A stretch of DNA of 64,000 nucleotides, from NCBI RefSeq assembly GCF_900108065.1, contig NZ_FNVQ01000002.1, forward strand, positions 682,001-746,000. The letters run 5' to 3'. A program made the position numbers and the translations under genes. Under the pieces are notes generated by a model, which saw only the letters and a program-made list of their open reading frames with translations, had not been told where the DNA came from and made no database searches. The stretch is from Marinobacterium lutimaris (GTDB lineage Bacteria > Pseudomonadota > Gammaproteobacteria > Pseudomonadales > Balneatricaceae). Position 1 is the first letter of the stretch. Every line of letters begins with the position of its first letter. Of the stretch, positions 1 to 9,600 are shown one piece after another.

Positions 1-1664
1 TGCCCATTTTCAGCGGTTATCGCAGAGGTCGCACCCAAGCCAATGCTGGCCATATCGGCCCCCTGAAGACTCAGAGTCACCTTGGAGTCCTGACCAAATT
101 CCCTGGATTCAAAAGAGAACTGCCCGGTAGCCTCATCAAATCGAACATCCACTGCTGCGTTGACGCCTTTGATATTGTCGTCACCGTTGATCTGCGACTG
201 CAGATCGCTACGCAGCTCTTCAGCGTTCGCATAAGTGCCACTGAGCTGGATGATACTGGATATAGTTCCGTTAACGTTGACGCGGAAGCTGTAATCACCG
301 GCGCTGGCATCAATCGGGCCTCCGCCGAACAAGGTCGCTGCATCGAACGCTTCGCCTGTCAGATAACCTTTGGCCGCGTCCTGAGTCACTTCCACTTCGT
401 ACTTGCCGGGCTGGGTTGCACCGATACGCGTTCCCATCCCCACTTCAACATAGCCGTTTTCTGATGACGTTTTACGTGCAAACAGATCGGCGACCTCGTC
501 AAAATTATTGCTGATGGCAGAGCTGAACTCACTTTCTTCAATGGAAAGCGTGCCATCTCTTTCAGTACGAATACCCAGGTTGGTCAAGGCGGTGAAACCA
601 GACTCAAGTCCCGCAACTTCAGACGTAAGGGAGCTTCGTAACTGACGCACCAGCGACTTGGCTGAGCTGTCTGAAGCCAAATCGCCACGCACCAACACGT
701 TCTCTTCATCACGACTGTAGCCGGTCAGGTTTTCGGCCACTTCCTGAAATGCGTTATAGGCATCGACGAAATCCCGGATCGCCTGTTCAGCCACCGAAGA
801 ATCTGCCTCTACCGAGAAATTAATCTTCTCGCCAACAGATGCCTTGTTCACCGTGAAATTGAAGCCCTCGATAACATCAGTCATCTTGTTGCTTTCGCGA
901 CGGATCTCAAGGCCGTTCACCTTCAGCACTGCATCACTGGCCTGCTGGGTTTCGGTGACGCTGGCGGATTGGCCACTCTGATTGAAATTGAAACCCTGCA
1001 GCAGCGCCGGCGCAGACCCCGTTCCATCATCATTACCGGTGACAGACAGCGCGTTGGCTTCTCCTGAAGGAGAACTCAGCATCAGCTGATACTGATCACC
1101 CACACGCATAACGCTGGCCTGAATACCTGAATCCGTGCCGTTGATCTTATCTGCAATATCCTCAAGAGAATCGGACTCCTGGATCTCGATACTCAGCGCG
1201 GGCTTATCTGCATTGGCTGCGAAGCTATCAGGATCTGTACCCGCATATGTCCAGGTGCCAAACTGAATATCCAGCGTACCGCTGCCACCGAGCGCGGCAT
1301 TTGCATCGCTATTGCTACCCATGACCAAAGTCTGGGCACTGGCAACGTCAAGGACTTCGATCTGGTAACTGCCGGTCTGAGCCCCGGGATCGAGCGAGTC
1401 TGGAGTAATCAGATCGGTTTCTGGAAACGCCACCGAGCGGGCCGAAAAAGTATTAGGGTTGGCCAGCGGTGAAAGCATGCTCTGAAAATCGGACAGTGCA
1501 CTTTTCAGCGTTCCATAAGCGGAAATCTGGGCACTGAGTTCTTCCGACTTTCTATCGATCCTTTGTTCCTGCGGGGCTCGTTCGGCTTCTACCAATGAGG
1601 TAACGAGGTTAACGGTATCGATACCGGACCCTCCCCCAAGGGAAGAAATAATGTTATTCGCCAT
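1..1664 (-). CDS. fliD: Flagellar filament cap protein FliD (3' end outside window)
   Basis: FliD caps the growing filament and helps flagellin fold at its tip. The ATG at 1664 follows a strong GGAGG site, and the frame stays open through base 1, giving about 554 codons. The N-terminus reads MANNIISSLGGGSGIDT, the typical FliD start, and is followed by a conserved heptad-rich stretch (residues 25-60). The middle is a long Ser/Thr/Gly/Asp-rich region. The C-terminal coiled coil is not in the window. It lies just after flaG on the same strand, the usual fliC-flaG-fliD order. Family assignment is secure; total length is unknown. Confidence 0.93.
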   Translation of the reverse strand, partial: MANNIISSLGGGSGIDTVNLVTSLVEAERAPQEQRIDRKSEELSAQISAYGTLKSALSDFQSMLSPLANPNTFSARSVAFPETDLITPDSLDPGAQTGSYQIEVLDVASAQTLVMGSNSDANAALGGSGTLDIQFGTWTYAGTDPDSFAANADKPALSIEIQESDSLEDIADKINGTDSGIQASVMRVGDQYQLMLSSPSGEANALSVTGNDDGTGSAPALLQGFNFNQSGQSASVTETQQASDAVLKVNGLEIRRESNKMTDVIEGFNFTVNKASVGEKINFSVEADSSVAEQAIRDFVDAYNAFQEVAENLTGYSRDEENVLVRGDLASDSSAKSLVRQLRSSLTSEVAGLESGFTALTNLGIRTERDGTLSIEESEFSSAISNNFDEVADLFARKTSSENGYVEVGMGTRIGATQPGKYEVEVTQDAAKGYLTGEAFDAATLFGGGPIDASAGDYSFRVNVNGTISSIIQLSGTYANAEELRSDLQSQINGDDNIKGVNAAVDVRFDEATGQFSFESREFGQDSKVTLSLQGADMASIGLGATSAITAENG

Positions 1665-1695
1665 AACGAACCTCCTTCAACGCTTCGCCTTTCAA

Positions 1696-2103
1696 TCAGG
1701 CGCGTTCATCAAATATCAAGCCAACCATGCCCTCTAGAAACTCAGAGAACTTGAGCTGCTCTTCCGTGGGAATCTGACGTACTACTTCATCCGTGGTCAT
1801 ATCGATCACTTTGACAACCATTTCGCTCGTGGAATCATCCACAGCAAAACGCAGCGATCGATTAGTATTATCCATCAATTGATTCATCTTCTCGACAGCA
1901 GCCTGCAGATCCTCTGCTGTGGGACCAGGCTGCTCAGCAGCTCCGCTTTGCTGAACCGCCTCGGTGGACGCATTCAGGGTACGCACGGGAACACTGGCAT
2001 TGCTGGCTATATCCGCACTTTCAGGCAACTGACGGGAAGACACACTCGATTGCGGTAAAAGCTGAGTGTTGTTGCTGTTTAGGCCGGAGGCATCGATGGT
2101 CAT
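1696..2103 (-). CDS. flaG: FlaG family flagellar protein
   Basis: This is a 135-residue protein. The first 75 residues are Ser/Asn/Gln-rich and low in complexity. The C-terminal half carries the FlaG domain (about residues 65-130) with the typical LRFAVDDSTSEMVVKVID segment and the VRQIPTEEQLKF segment. FlaG proteins affect filament length in Vibrio, Pseudomonas and Campylobacter, but their mechanism is poorly defined. The start has an AGAGG site. It sits between fliC and fliD, so its flagellar role is supported by both sequence and context. Confidence 0.9.
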   Translation of the reverse strand: MTIDASGLNSNNTQLLPQSSVSSRQLPESADIASNASVPVRTLNASTEAVQQSGAAEQPGPTAEDLQAAVEKMNQLMDNTNRSLRFAVDDSTSEMVVKVIDMTTDEVVRQIPTEEQLKFSEFLEGMVGLIFDERA

Positions 2104-2123
2104 AACGCTTACCTCTTAGGTTA

Positions 2124-2148
2124 GAAAGGCCGCCCTCCACTGGAGGGC
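2124..2148 (-). terminator. Hairpin between fliC and flaG
   Basis: Arms GCCCTCC and GGAGGGC with a 3-nt loop (2132-2148). On the minus strand they are followed by CCTTTCT. It is probably a partial terminator that lowers flaG-fliD expression relative to fliC. The T-tract is short, so read-through is likely. Confidence 0.55.
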
Positions 2149-2184
2149 AGCCTCTATTACATCAAGAGTACACTACCCTGATGC

Positions 2185-3918
2185 TTACTGGAGCAGTGAC
2201 AGTACCTGCTGCGGCTGGGCGTTAGCCTGGGCCAGCATTGCGGTACCAGCCTGCTGCAGCACCTGCGCACGGGACAGGTTAGCCGACTCTTTCGCGAAGT
2301 CTGCATCTTCGATTCGAGAACGTGCAGCTGCCTGGTTCTCGGAGATGTTGGACAGGTTAGTCATGGTGGAATCCAGACGGTTGCTCACCGCACCCAGATC
2401 ACCACGGATGGAGCTGACCTGTTCCAGGGCTTCATCAAGAATGTCGATCGCTTTCTGAGCACCGGCGACGGTAGAGATATCGATATCTGCTACGGAGTTG
2501 CCGACGGAGTCTGCGTCATTGGTTTCCAGAAGACCGGTGGTAGCAGTGGATGCTGTACCATCTTCACGGAAGGAGATAGACATCTCGCTGCCATCAACGG
2601 TTTTCAGACTCAGCACACCAGAAGCTGCAGTGGCAACGACACCGGTTTCAGCGCTTTTTTCGTTGATTGCATCTGCAAGGTTATCAGCCTGCTCGGCACC
2701 ATCGGCACCAGCGTCTACTGCACCGATTTCAACACCATTGATAACCAGGTCACCCTCAACGATATCCGCGACATCTGCATCCGCAATAGTGAAACCTGTA
2801 ATCTCACCACCATCTCGGGTCTGAACACCCACTGCTGTCAACATAGTCGAGGTCACAGTACCAGTGGTACCGATATCTACACTGTCAACGTTGCTGTCTG
2901 TGATGGTGAAGGAAAGCTGCGCATTCTGTGTAACATCAGCACCATCAGTCAGCCCTGCGGCTTGCCCGCCAGTGCCATCGGTCACAGTAATCGTAGCACC
3001 GGTTTCGCTAGTCAGCTGCAGCTTGCCGTCCTCGTTCAGCGAGGCGCTGATCATGCCTTCACCCTGTTCATTGATCTTGGCGACCAGCTCTTCCATGCTA
3101 CCGGTGTCGGTAATCTGCAACTGGTTGGACTCAGCTCCCGGGCCGATCAAGTTAATTTCAAGCACAGCGGTGCCGCGGATTACACCGGTACCTTCATCAG
3201 CAGCGGTCATCTCAGTGAACGCGGAAACTTCGACACCGGAAATGTTGGAGTTGATCGTATCCAGCGCTTCCTGCAGGTTTGCGGAATCGGACAGATCGCC
3301 GACGCTCTGGTTATTAATTGTCAGAGTTCCGGTGCTGTTAAGTGCTGTCAACCCGGCAAGCAGAGTGCCACTAGCTTCAGTTCCGACCACGTCACCGGCC
3401 GCAGTGCCACCGAGACCCTCAGCATCAAGTTTGCCGATCGTGGTGGAGATAGTCTGGTTCGCTTCCGAACCAACCTGCAAAATCAGGTCGCCCATGGAAC
3501 CGTCAAGCAGGTTCTGGCCGTTAAAGCTTGTAGTCTCAGCGATACGGGTCAGCTCTTCCTGAAGCTGAACAACCTCAGCGTTCAGGGTCGCACGGTTACC
3601 GGAATCGTAAGTACCGTTCGCAGACTGGATTGAGAGCTCACGCATACGCTGCAGGATATTGGTAGTCTCATCCAGCGCGCCTTCCGCGGTCTGGATAAGC
3701 GCCTGACCATCGTTAGCATTTCGAACAGCCTGGTCGAGGCCACGAATCTGAGAGGTCATACGGTTTGCGATAGCCAAGCCAGCAGCATCATCCGCTGCAG
3801 AGTTGATGCGCTTACCGCTGGTCAGACGTTCCATGGAAGTATTGAGGTCGTTCTGACTCTTGGTCAGCTGGTTTTGCGCGTTGAGCGACATGATATTGGA
3901 GTTGATTACCATAGCCAT
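2185..3918 (-). CDS. fliC: Flagellin FliC
   Basis: This 577-residue flagellin is the filament subunit. The conserved D0/D1 ends are clear: N-terminal [18 protein letters not shown] with the [18 protein letters not shown] segment, and C-terminal [18 protein letters not shown] ending in LLQ. Residues of roughly 175-480 form a hypervariable Ser/Thr/Gly-rich insert (D2/D3). The chosen ATG at 3918 has GAGGAG eight bases upstream; an internal ATG two codons on lacks one. Transcription should come from the FliA promoter at 4006-4032. The divergent neighbour is an O-GlcNAc-transferase-like fusion, which suggests that the Ser/Thr-rich domain is glycosylated (inference). Confidence 0.97.
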   Translation of the reverse strand: MAMVINSNIMSLNAQNQLTKSQNDLNTSMERLTSGKRINSAADDAAGLAIANRMTSQIRGLDQAVRNANDGQALIQTAEGALDETTNILQRMRELSIQSANGTYDSGNRATLNAEVVQLQEELTRIAETTSFNGQNLLDGSMGDLILQVGSEANQTISTTIGKLDAEGLGGTAAGDVVGTEASGTLLAGLTALNSTGTLTINNQSVGDLSDSANLQEALDTINSNISGVEVSAFTEMTAADEGTGVIRGTAVLEINLIGPGAESNQLQITDTGSMEELVAKINEQGEGMISASLNEDGKLQLTSETGATITVTDGTGGQAAGLTDGADVTQNAQLSFTITDSNVDSVDIGTTGTVTSTMLTAVGVQTRDGGEITGFTIADADVADIVEGDLVINGVEIGAVDAGADGAEQADNLADAINEKSAETGVVATAASGVLSLKTVDGSEMSISFREDGTASTATTGLLETNDADSVGNSVADIDISTVAGAQKAIDILDEALEQVSSIRGDLGAVSNRLDSTMTNLSNISENQAAARSRIEDADFAKESANLSRAQVLQQAGTAMLAQANAQPQQVLSLLQ

Positions 3919-4005
3919 GAGAGTTTCTCCTCAAAAGTTCGGCTAGTCTGAGCGGCGTTAGCACTCGTTCTGTAGGTTCAAAGCAATTACTGCCTGTGAA
4001 TTCTG

Positions 4006-4032
4006 TTATCGGCGCCCAGACCACAGACTTTA
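4006..4032 (-). promoter_or_regulatory. FliA (sigma-28) promoter of fliC
   Basis: Read on the minus strand, the -35 TAAAGTCT and -10 GCCGATAA are separated by exactly 11 bases. The consensus is TAAAGTTT-N11-GCCGATAA. It lies about 88 bases upstream of the fliC start and faces fliC. Confidence 0.92.
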
Positions 4033-4152
4033 AATTTTTTTTGTCGCTTTTTTAGACCAACTGAACGGCCTCTGAAACAGCCGCCTTATCTGGTACTTGG
4101 AACTGAGATTGTCTAGGATGGCTTCAAACCGGCTACAAGGTCCCGCACCCCC

Positions 4153-7100
4153 ATGTCAAACAAGCGAAAGCACCCCGCCACCTCTGCCAGAACAAATTCC
4201 GATAGTAAAATTATCCAGTCCTGGTTGACTCTGGCGCTGCAAGCGATGAATAGCGCCGACTGGAACCAAGCGCAAAATCTGCTGCAGAAGATCCTTGATA
4301 TATCGCCGAAGCACGCTCGTGCACTGCAGCTCATGGGACAGGCCCAAATTAACTCTGGTGATTATATCGAGGGGCTCAGCACACTCAGCAAAGCTGTTTC
4401 CGTCGACCCTGGCAATGCACAGAATCAATACCTCCGCTCATTCGCTCTGGAACGCCTGCGCCGGTTACCCGAGGCACTGGAGGCGATCGAACAAGCTTTG
4501 ACAAAGGTACCCGACAGCGAGACATTCCTTGCACACAAGGCAGTGGTCTTACAAGCGCTGAATAGAGAGGCCCAAGCCTTGGATGTGCTCAAAGGCCTAC
4601 TTGAGCGATACCCACAAAATTCCCGTTACTGGAACAATGCTTCCAACCTGCACAACATCTTGGGCCAGCCAGAAAAAGCGCGGAAGTGCTTGCAAACAGC
4701 AGCCGAGTTAGACCCACAAAACGCTTATATTTTTAGCAATCTGATCACTAACCGCCACTACAACCCCCAAGAGACCCAAGCATCGATTTACGAGGCATGC
4801 CTGGAGTGGGACAAGCGCTTCCCACCAGCGCCGAGCAACACCCAGACAGACCCTGTCCCCTCACGAGTATTAAGGCTCGGCATGATATCTGAGGGGTTTC
4901 AGTTTCATCCTGTCGGCCAGATGATTATTGCCGCACTGGAGCAGTTGCCCACTTATGCCTATGAGTTTTACGCATATAGCATGTTCTCTGGCGAGGATGC
5001 GATTACCCGGCGCTTTAAAAAGATATGCAATTATCGCTTGGTCAATCATATAACTGACGATGCTTTGGCTGATCAAATTCGCGCGGATCAGATCGATATA
5101 CTGATTGATATGGCAGGACATCACAGCGGTTCACGCATGCTGACCCTGACACAAAAGCCCGCACCGATTCAGATCAAATGGGTCGGCGGGCTGATCAATA
5201 CCAGCGGCTCAGAAATTCTGGATTACCTGTTGAGCGACCGCTATGAAACGCCCGAGGGCACGGATTCAATGTACTCCGAAAAGCTGGTACGCCTGCCCGG
5301 TGACTACATCTGTTATGAGCCGCCCTCCTATCTCCCTGAAGAGAACAGTCTGCCAGCTAAGCAAAACGGTTACATCACGTTCGGCTCTTTCAATAACGGT
5401 ATGAAGGTTAACGCTGAACTGATCGAGCAATGGGCGGGCATTCTAGGCGCGGTGCCCAACTCACGCTTATTCCTGAAAAGTAAAAGTTACGGTGCTCCCG
5501 AGTTCTGCGAGCATATTCTGGCGCAACTCGAAGACCGAGGCATCGCCCGTGAGCGGATTATGCTGGAAGGGACCTCACCTCACCAAGAACTTCTCAAGTG
5601 CTACCACCGCGTCGATATCGCACTGGACACCTGGCCGTACTCTGGAGGCTTAACAACCTGTGAAGCGTTTATCATGGGTGTTCCAGTCGTCACTATGCCC
5701 GGCCCCACGTTCGCGGGTCGCCACTCGACTACACACCTCATTAACGCAGGGATGCCAGAACTTGTAACTCATAGCTGGAAAGAGTACCGCGATCGCGCCA
5801 TTGAGCTTGCCTCTGACGTCGACAGTCTCGCCGTGATTCGCACTCATCTTCGGGAAGTTCTGCAGAAATCGCCTGTCTGTGATGCAGCGACCTTTGCAGG
5901 CCACCTCAACAACGCCCTACGGGCGATTTGGCAGCGTCATTGCGAAAGCAAGACACCCGCCGCCCTTAACTTTAACGAGAACGGTGAAGTGCTCTTTCAA
6001 GGTGAGCCAGAGCCAGTGATACTCCAACACCCGGAGCCTCCTCCCGAAGATGAAGCAAGAACCTATCGTTGGGAATTCGAAGGCAAGGTCATCGCCATTG
6101 ATCATGGTGCCCAGCTGCTGAATGTACCCGTGATTAAACAGATGCTGGAGCAAGGCACACTTGAGCTGATTGCGTTTGATCCCGCAAGCAACAAGTTAAA
6201 GCACCCTCTAAGGCAGGCGCAGGGAGTACATTACTACCCCAATATTTTGCTGGGCTCAGGCAGCCCAGCAACACTCTATGCCTGCCAGGATGCCAAACTA
6301 AGCGGAACGCTTAAAGCGAAAGGTGACGCTCACTTTACCGAGAAACTAAAGAACTCGTTAACAACCTTGGCAGAGTTACCGATCAATACCCTGGAGCTCG
6401 ATAAAGTCAGTGAGCTACCGGCAATCGACTGGCTGATACTCGACAACCTGAACAATAGCGTTGAGGTACTGGAGCATGGCTCTGAAGCATTGAAGGACAC
6501 CCTGCTGATTCAGGCTGACATCGTGTTTCAGGCAACTCATGATCGCCAGCCAAATTTAGCTGAAGTATCACATTGGGCGGCAAGACACGGTTTCCGGTTC
6601 TACTGCTTAAATCAGGAAGAGAGCCGCACACCTGTGCCTCAGAACATTATTGGCGCTAACAACTACGCCGACGAACTGGTTTCAGCGACCGCACTTTTCA
6701 TCCCCAGCCATGAGCGTATGGAGTCACTCTCGACGAACCAGCGCAGAAAGCTCGCCTTCATTGCGGATACGGTATTTAGTCTGGAAGGGCTTGGCTACGA
6801 AGTGCTTGGCCGCAACTCCGACGAAGAGGCCGAAAAGTACATCCAGTATAAAGTCCGGCAAGAAGTTGCTAGTAAGCAGCCGCATGTGCCTGCGTCTGGT
6901 GTTCGCCAAAAACCACGCTTTATGCCTTCGCAGGCTCCAAGCCCACAGCCAACCGACACGGGTGCAGAAACAACATCGACGTCGATAAAACGACCTGATT
7001 TGACTCTACCCACAGAGGCCGCCAAATATCTTAAAAAAGTTTACTCAGATGCTACCTGCATCTTGGAGTACGGCAGTGGCGGCTCAACTGTCCTTGCCTC

Positions 7101-7587
7101 TGAGATGGAAAACAAGCAGGTTTTCACAGTCGAAAATGACCTGAACTGGGCAGCTAACATCATTCAGTATCTTGAGCAGGCAGCGCCTCCCTCTCCCGCT
7201 ATCATTCACACCGTAAACGTTGGAAAGACAGGCCCCTGGGCTTATCCAGTTAACGATTCAAGCTGGCGTGACTTCCACAAATATCCCTTAAGCGTCTGGG
7301 ATAGAGACGACTTTACTGAACCTGACGTCATTCTGATTGACGGCCGTTTCAGAGTTGCTTGCTTCGTGGCTGCCGTCATGAAAATAAGAAAACCAACCAT
7401 CGTTCTGTTCGATGACTATGGTGACCGTCCGTACTATCACGTGGTAGAGCGGCTGGCAAAACCGGTCAAAATGGTTGGCAGGATGGCCTATTTCGAACTA
7501 ACACCCGGCAATTTCCCTCCAGAAGAACTGACCTGGATGATTGCGAGCTTTAATCAAGTGACCTACGCCAATCTTACGCGCCCTTAA
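4153..7587 (+). CDS. TPR / OGT-like glycosyltransferase / FkbM-like / methyltransferase-like fusion (candidate flagellin modifier)
   Basis: The protein has 1,144 residues. Residues ~20-215 are tetratricopeptide repeats. Residues ~237-600 match the catalytic region of O-GlcNAc transferase (GT41/SPINDLY). The HPVG segment carries His252, the FNNGMK segment carries Lys418 (equivalent to the essential OGT lysine), and the donor-site segment is PYSGGLTTCEAFIMGVPVV near residue 495. Residues ~632-910 resemble an FkbM-type methyltransferase fold, probably degenerate. After a Pro/Thr-rich linker, residues ~955-1130 look like a class I methyltransferase with the glycine-rich ILEYGSGGST motif and a VILIDGR strand. 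Its position opposite fliC suggests cytoplasmic flagellin glycosylation. The target and the activity of the rear domains are inference. The start has only a weak ribosome site. Confidence 0.8.
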   Translation: MSNKRKHPATSARTNSDSKIIQSWLTLALQAMNSADWNQAQNLLQKILDISPKHARALQLMGQAQINSGDYIEGLSTLSKAVSVDPGNAQNQYLRSFALERLRRLPEALEAIEQALTKVPDSETFLAHKAVVLQALNREAQALDVLKGLLERYPQNSRYWNNASNLHNILGQPEKARKCLQTAAELDPQNAYIFSNLITNRHYNPQETQASIYEACLEWDKRFPPAPSNTQTDPVPSRVLRLGMISEGFQFHPVGQMIIAALEQLPTYAYEFYAYSMFSGEDAITRRFKKICNYRLVNHITDDALADQIRADQIDILIDMAGHHSGSRMLTLTQKPAPIQIKWVGGLINTSGSEILDYLLSDRYETPEGTDSMYSEKLVRLPGDYICYEPPSYLPEENSLPAKQNGYITFGSFNNGMKVNAELIEQWAGILGAVPNSRLFLKSKSYGAPEFCEHILAQLEDRGIARERIMLEGTSPHQELLKCYHRVDIALDTWPYSGGLTTCEAFIMGVPVVTMPGPTFAGRHSTTHLINAGMPELVTHSWKEYRDRAIELASDVDSLAVIRTHLREVLQKSPVCDAATFAGHLNNALRAIWQRHCESKTPAALNFNENGEVLFQGEPEPVILQHPEPPPEDEARTYRWEFEGKVIAIDHGAQLLNVPVIKQMLEQGTLELIAFDPASNKLKHPLRQAQGVHYYPNILLGSGSPATLYACQDAKLSGTLKAKGDAHFTEKLKNSLTTLAELPINTLELDKVSELPAIDWLILDNLNNSVEVLEHGSEALKDTLLIQADIVFQATHDRQPNLAEVSHWAARHGFRFYCLNQEESRTPVPQNIIGANNYADELVSATALFIPSHERMESLSTNQRRKLAFIADTVFSLEGLGYEVLGRNSDEEAEKYIQYKVRQEVASKQPHVPASGVRQKPRFMPSQAPSPQPTDTGAETTSTSIKRPDLTLPTEAAKYLKKVYSDATCILEYGSGGSTVLASEMENKQVFTVENDLNWAANIIQYLEQAAPPSPAIIHTVNVGKTGPWAYPVNDSSWRDFHKYPLSVWDRDDFTEPDVILIDGRFRVACFVAAVMKIRKPTIVLFDDYGDRPYYHVVERLAKPVKMVGRMAYFELTPGNFPPEELTWMIASFNQVTYANLTRP

Positions 7588-7602
7588 GCGGAGTGCCCCG
7601 AG

Positions 7603-7923
7603 ATGCAGAGTTTAAATCAGCTAGCCTTGGAACTGCTTCAGATAACCCAGGCTCTCTACGACAAAACCCAGGCTGGAGAGCTGGAGCCCATTACCGGCCT
7701 TCAGCAACAGCGGGCCACTTTGGTTGCCGAGTTGGATAAAGCAAGTAGGCAACAGTGGCCGGATGAAGAGGTAGCGGAAGCCAGAAAGCTTATTGCGCAA
7801 TCGCGGGAGCTGGAAAAGAAAGTCTTGCAGCTATTGACTCAAAAACGCGATGAGCTGGGTAAAGAACATAACCAGCTGATGCGCAGTAAGAAGGCCAGCA
7901 AAGCCTATGGTCAGTTCAAATAA
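7603..7923 (+). CDS. FliT-like flagellar chaperone
   Basis: A 106-residue, almost entirely helical and charged protein, with leucines spaced as in the FliT family (QLALELLQITQALYDK at the N-terminus, KKVLQLLTQKRDELGKEHNQL near the C-terminus). FliT binds the cap protein FliD and holds it for export. It begins 15 bases after the glycosyltransferase stop with a CGGAG site, so the two are probably co-transcribed. FliT family members are weakly conserved, and this assignment rests on size, helix pattern and flagellar context. A generic coiled-coil protein is the alternative. Confidence 0.6.
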   Translation: MQSLNQLALELLQITQALYDKTQAGELEPITGLQQQRATLVAELDKASRQQWPDEEVAEARKLIAQSRELEKKVLQLLTQKRDELGKEHNQLMRSKKASKAYGQFK

Positions 7924-7940
7924 GGCTTCAGTTAGTTAGC

Positions 7941-7967
7941 GGCCGGTAGACTCAAGTTCAACCGGCC
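7941..7967. terminator. Hairpin between convergent genes
   Basis: Perfect 7-bp arms GGCCGGT and ACCGGCC flank a 13-nt loop between the convergent FliT-like gene and flgL. There is no T-tract on either side, so intrinsic termination is uncertain. Confidence 0.35.
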
Positions 7968-8005
7968 AGTCCCTCAAAACCTACTTCCAATGATGCCCTA
8001 CCGGG

Positions 8006-9598
8006 TTACCGGATATAATCGAACAGACTCAGACTCTGAATCCGGTTAAAGCTGGCATACGCTGCTTCCAACGCCAACTGGCGTTTAGCCAGTTCAGTCG
8101 ATGCGGCCGCGTAGTCCAGGTCCTGTACCGATGACAGGGTGGACTCAGCCATCAGTTGAAAATCCATATTGCTGGACTCTGCGTTATCCAGCTTATTGAG
8201 GCGCGACCCTACTGTCGCATTCGCCTCCGATAAACGCTCCTGCGACATCGTCAACTGATCCAGCGTGAGGGCAAAACGCTCCTGTAGCTTGGTCAGCCCT
8301 TCCGGGTAACCGGCAATCGGTTCGCGCATCAGCTCAACGGTATCCAGCATTTCGTTGAGTATATTGGTAGGTGGCTGATCAAACTGAAGCGTCGTTTCAT
8401 CCGCAGGGATAAAAGAGAGTGTTACCGGCCCGTTTGTATCATCGGTCGCGACATTGCGAGTGATATCCAAGGCGGGCACAGAACCCGCTCCAGAATCCAC
8501 TGACACGGTAAACTGCGGCGGCGTGCCTGATACCGTTACACCGGCCAGGCTCGAAACCGGGTCTCCAGCCGAATCGACGAGCGAATAGGTAAAACCGCTG
8601 GTTTCATCCCCTGCTGTCTGGATACTGACCTCGCCACCCGCAAGGCGCATTAAATCAGAATAAGCCTGGTTGTCAGAGATGGTCACCGAGTCAATCAACG
8701 CACTATTGCTGATGCTGTAGTCTGGATTATCAACACTGTCCGGTAGTTGAACCTGAAAGGAGATACCCTCCAGCTCAAAGGTTTCAACCCGATCTTCTGC
8801 AGTGGCGGTTTCGTCGTACGCGCCCTCCGCCAAAACCTGACCCGCGCTATCGATCAGCGCATAGCGGTAGACTGAGGTCCCGCTGCCATCATCCTGGCCA
8901 CTGGTTACACTGAGCTTCAAATCTCCATGCTCGCGCATAAATGACTCGTAAGCCTCAGCGTCGGTTACATCAAACTCAAGCAGAGAGCCCTTTAATCCAG
9001 GGTCATCACCACCGACCTGCTTGATCCCGGCCTCACTCAGTACCGACTCAAACAGAAACTGCCCCGAGTCCGTTGACTGAGCGTAGAGCGCGCTGGACAC
9101 CTGAATCGAGCGGGAGCTGCTGTCACCCATATATTCGTAACGGCCATCGACCCCTTTTACGTAGGTTTGGGTGCTGCCCTGAGAGCCGGAGAACAGGTAC
9201 TCCCCCTTGGCATCACGGGTGTTCATCAAACCAGCGGCATACTCCACCAGGTCTTCCAGCTCATAGGAGATAGCCACACGGTCCGGATCGGACATCGTAC
9301 CGTTAGCCGCCTGCAGCACCAGCTCTCGCATGCGGTCTGTGGCGGTGTTCAGGTCGCCAATGGTGGTTTCTTCCAGTTGTAGCCGGCGCCGTGAAGCATC
9401 TACGTTACCCTGATACATTTCCAGCTGCGCCAACTCACGCTGCAAACTAACCACCCGGCTCGCACCCACGGGATCTTCCGCCAGGGAAGTAAATTCCTTG
9501 CCACTGGCCAACTTGTTCTGGATATCAGCCAGGGACGACTGATTCTCCATCATGTTCTGGTTGGCATTAGTGTAAATCTGGCCTGTGGATATACGCAT
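8006..9598 (-). CDS. flgL: Hook-filament junction protein FlgL
   Basis: FlgL (HAP3) joins hook to filament. The flagellin-like N-terminus MRISTGQIYTNANQNM and the C-terminal helix ending in LSLFDYIR are clear. At 530 residues it is longer than the enterobacterial protein (about 320). The extra length is an Asp/Ser/Gly-rich middle (~residues 180-400). It starts only two bases after the flgK stop, and it is the last gene of the flgFGHIJKL transcript. Confidence 0.93.
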   Translation of the reverse strand: MRISTGQIYTNANQNMMENQSSLADIQNKLASGKEFTSLAEDPVGASRVVSLQRELAQLEMYQGNVDASRRRLQLEETTIGDLNTATDRMRELVLQAANGTMSDPDRVAISYELEDLVEYAAGLMNTRDAKGEYLFSGSQGSTQTYVKGVDGRYEYMGDSSSRSIQVSSALYAQSTDSGQFLFESVLSEAGIKQVGGDDPGLKGSLLEFDVTDAEAYESFMREHGDLKLSVTSGQDDGSGTSVYRYALIDSAGQVLAEGAYDETATAEDRVETFELEGISFQVQLPDSVDNPDYSISNSALIDSVTISDNQAYSDLMRLAGGEVSIQTAGDETSGFTYSLVDSAGDPVSSLAGVTVSGTPPQFTVSVDSGAGSVPALDITRNVATDDTNGPVTLSFIPADETTLQFDQPPTNILNEMLDTVELMREPIAGYPEGLTKLQERFALTLDQLTMSQERLSEANATVGSRLNKLDNAESSNMDFQLMAESTLSSVQDLDYAAASTELAKRQLALEAAYASFNRIQSLSLFDYIR

Positions 9599-9600
9599 AA

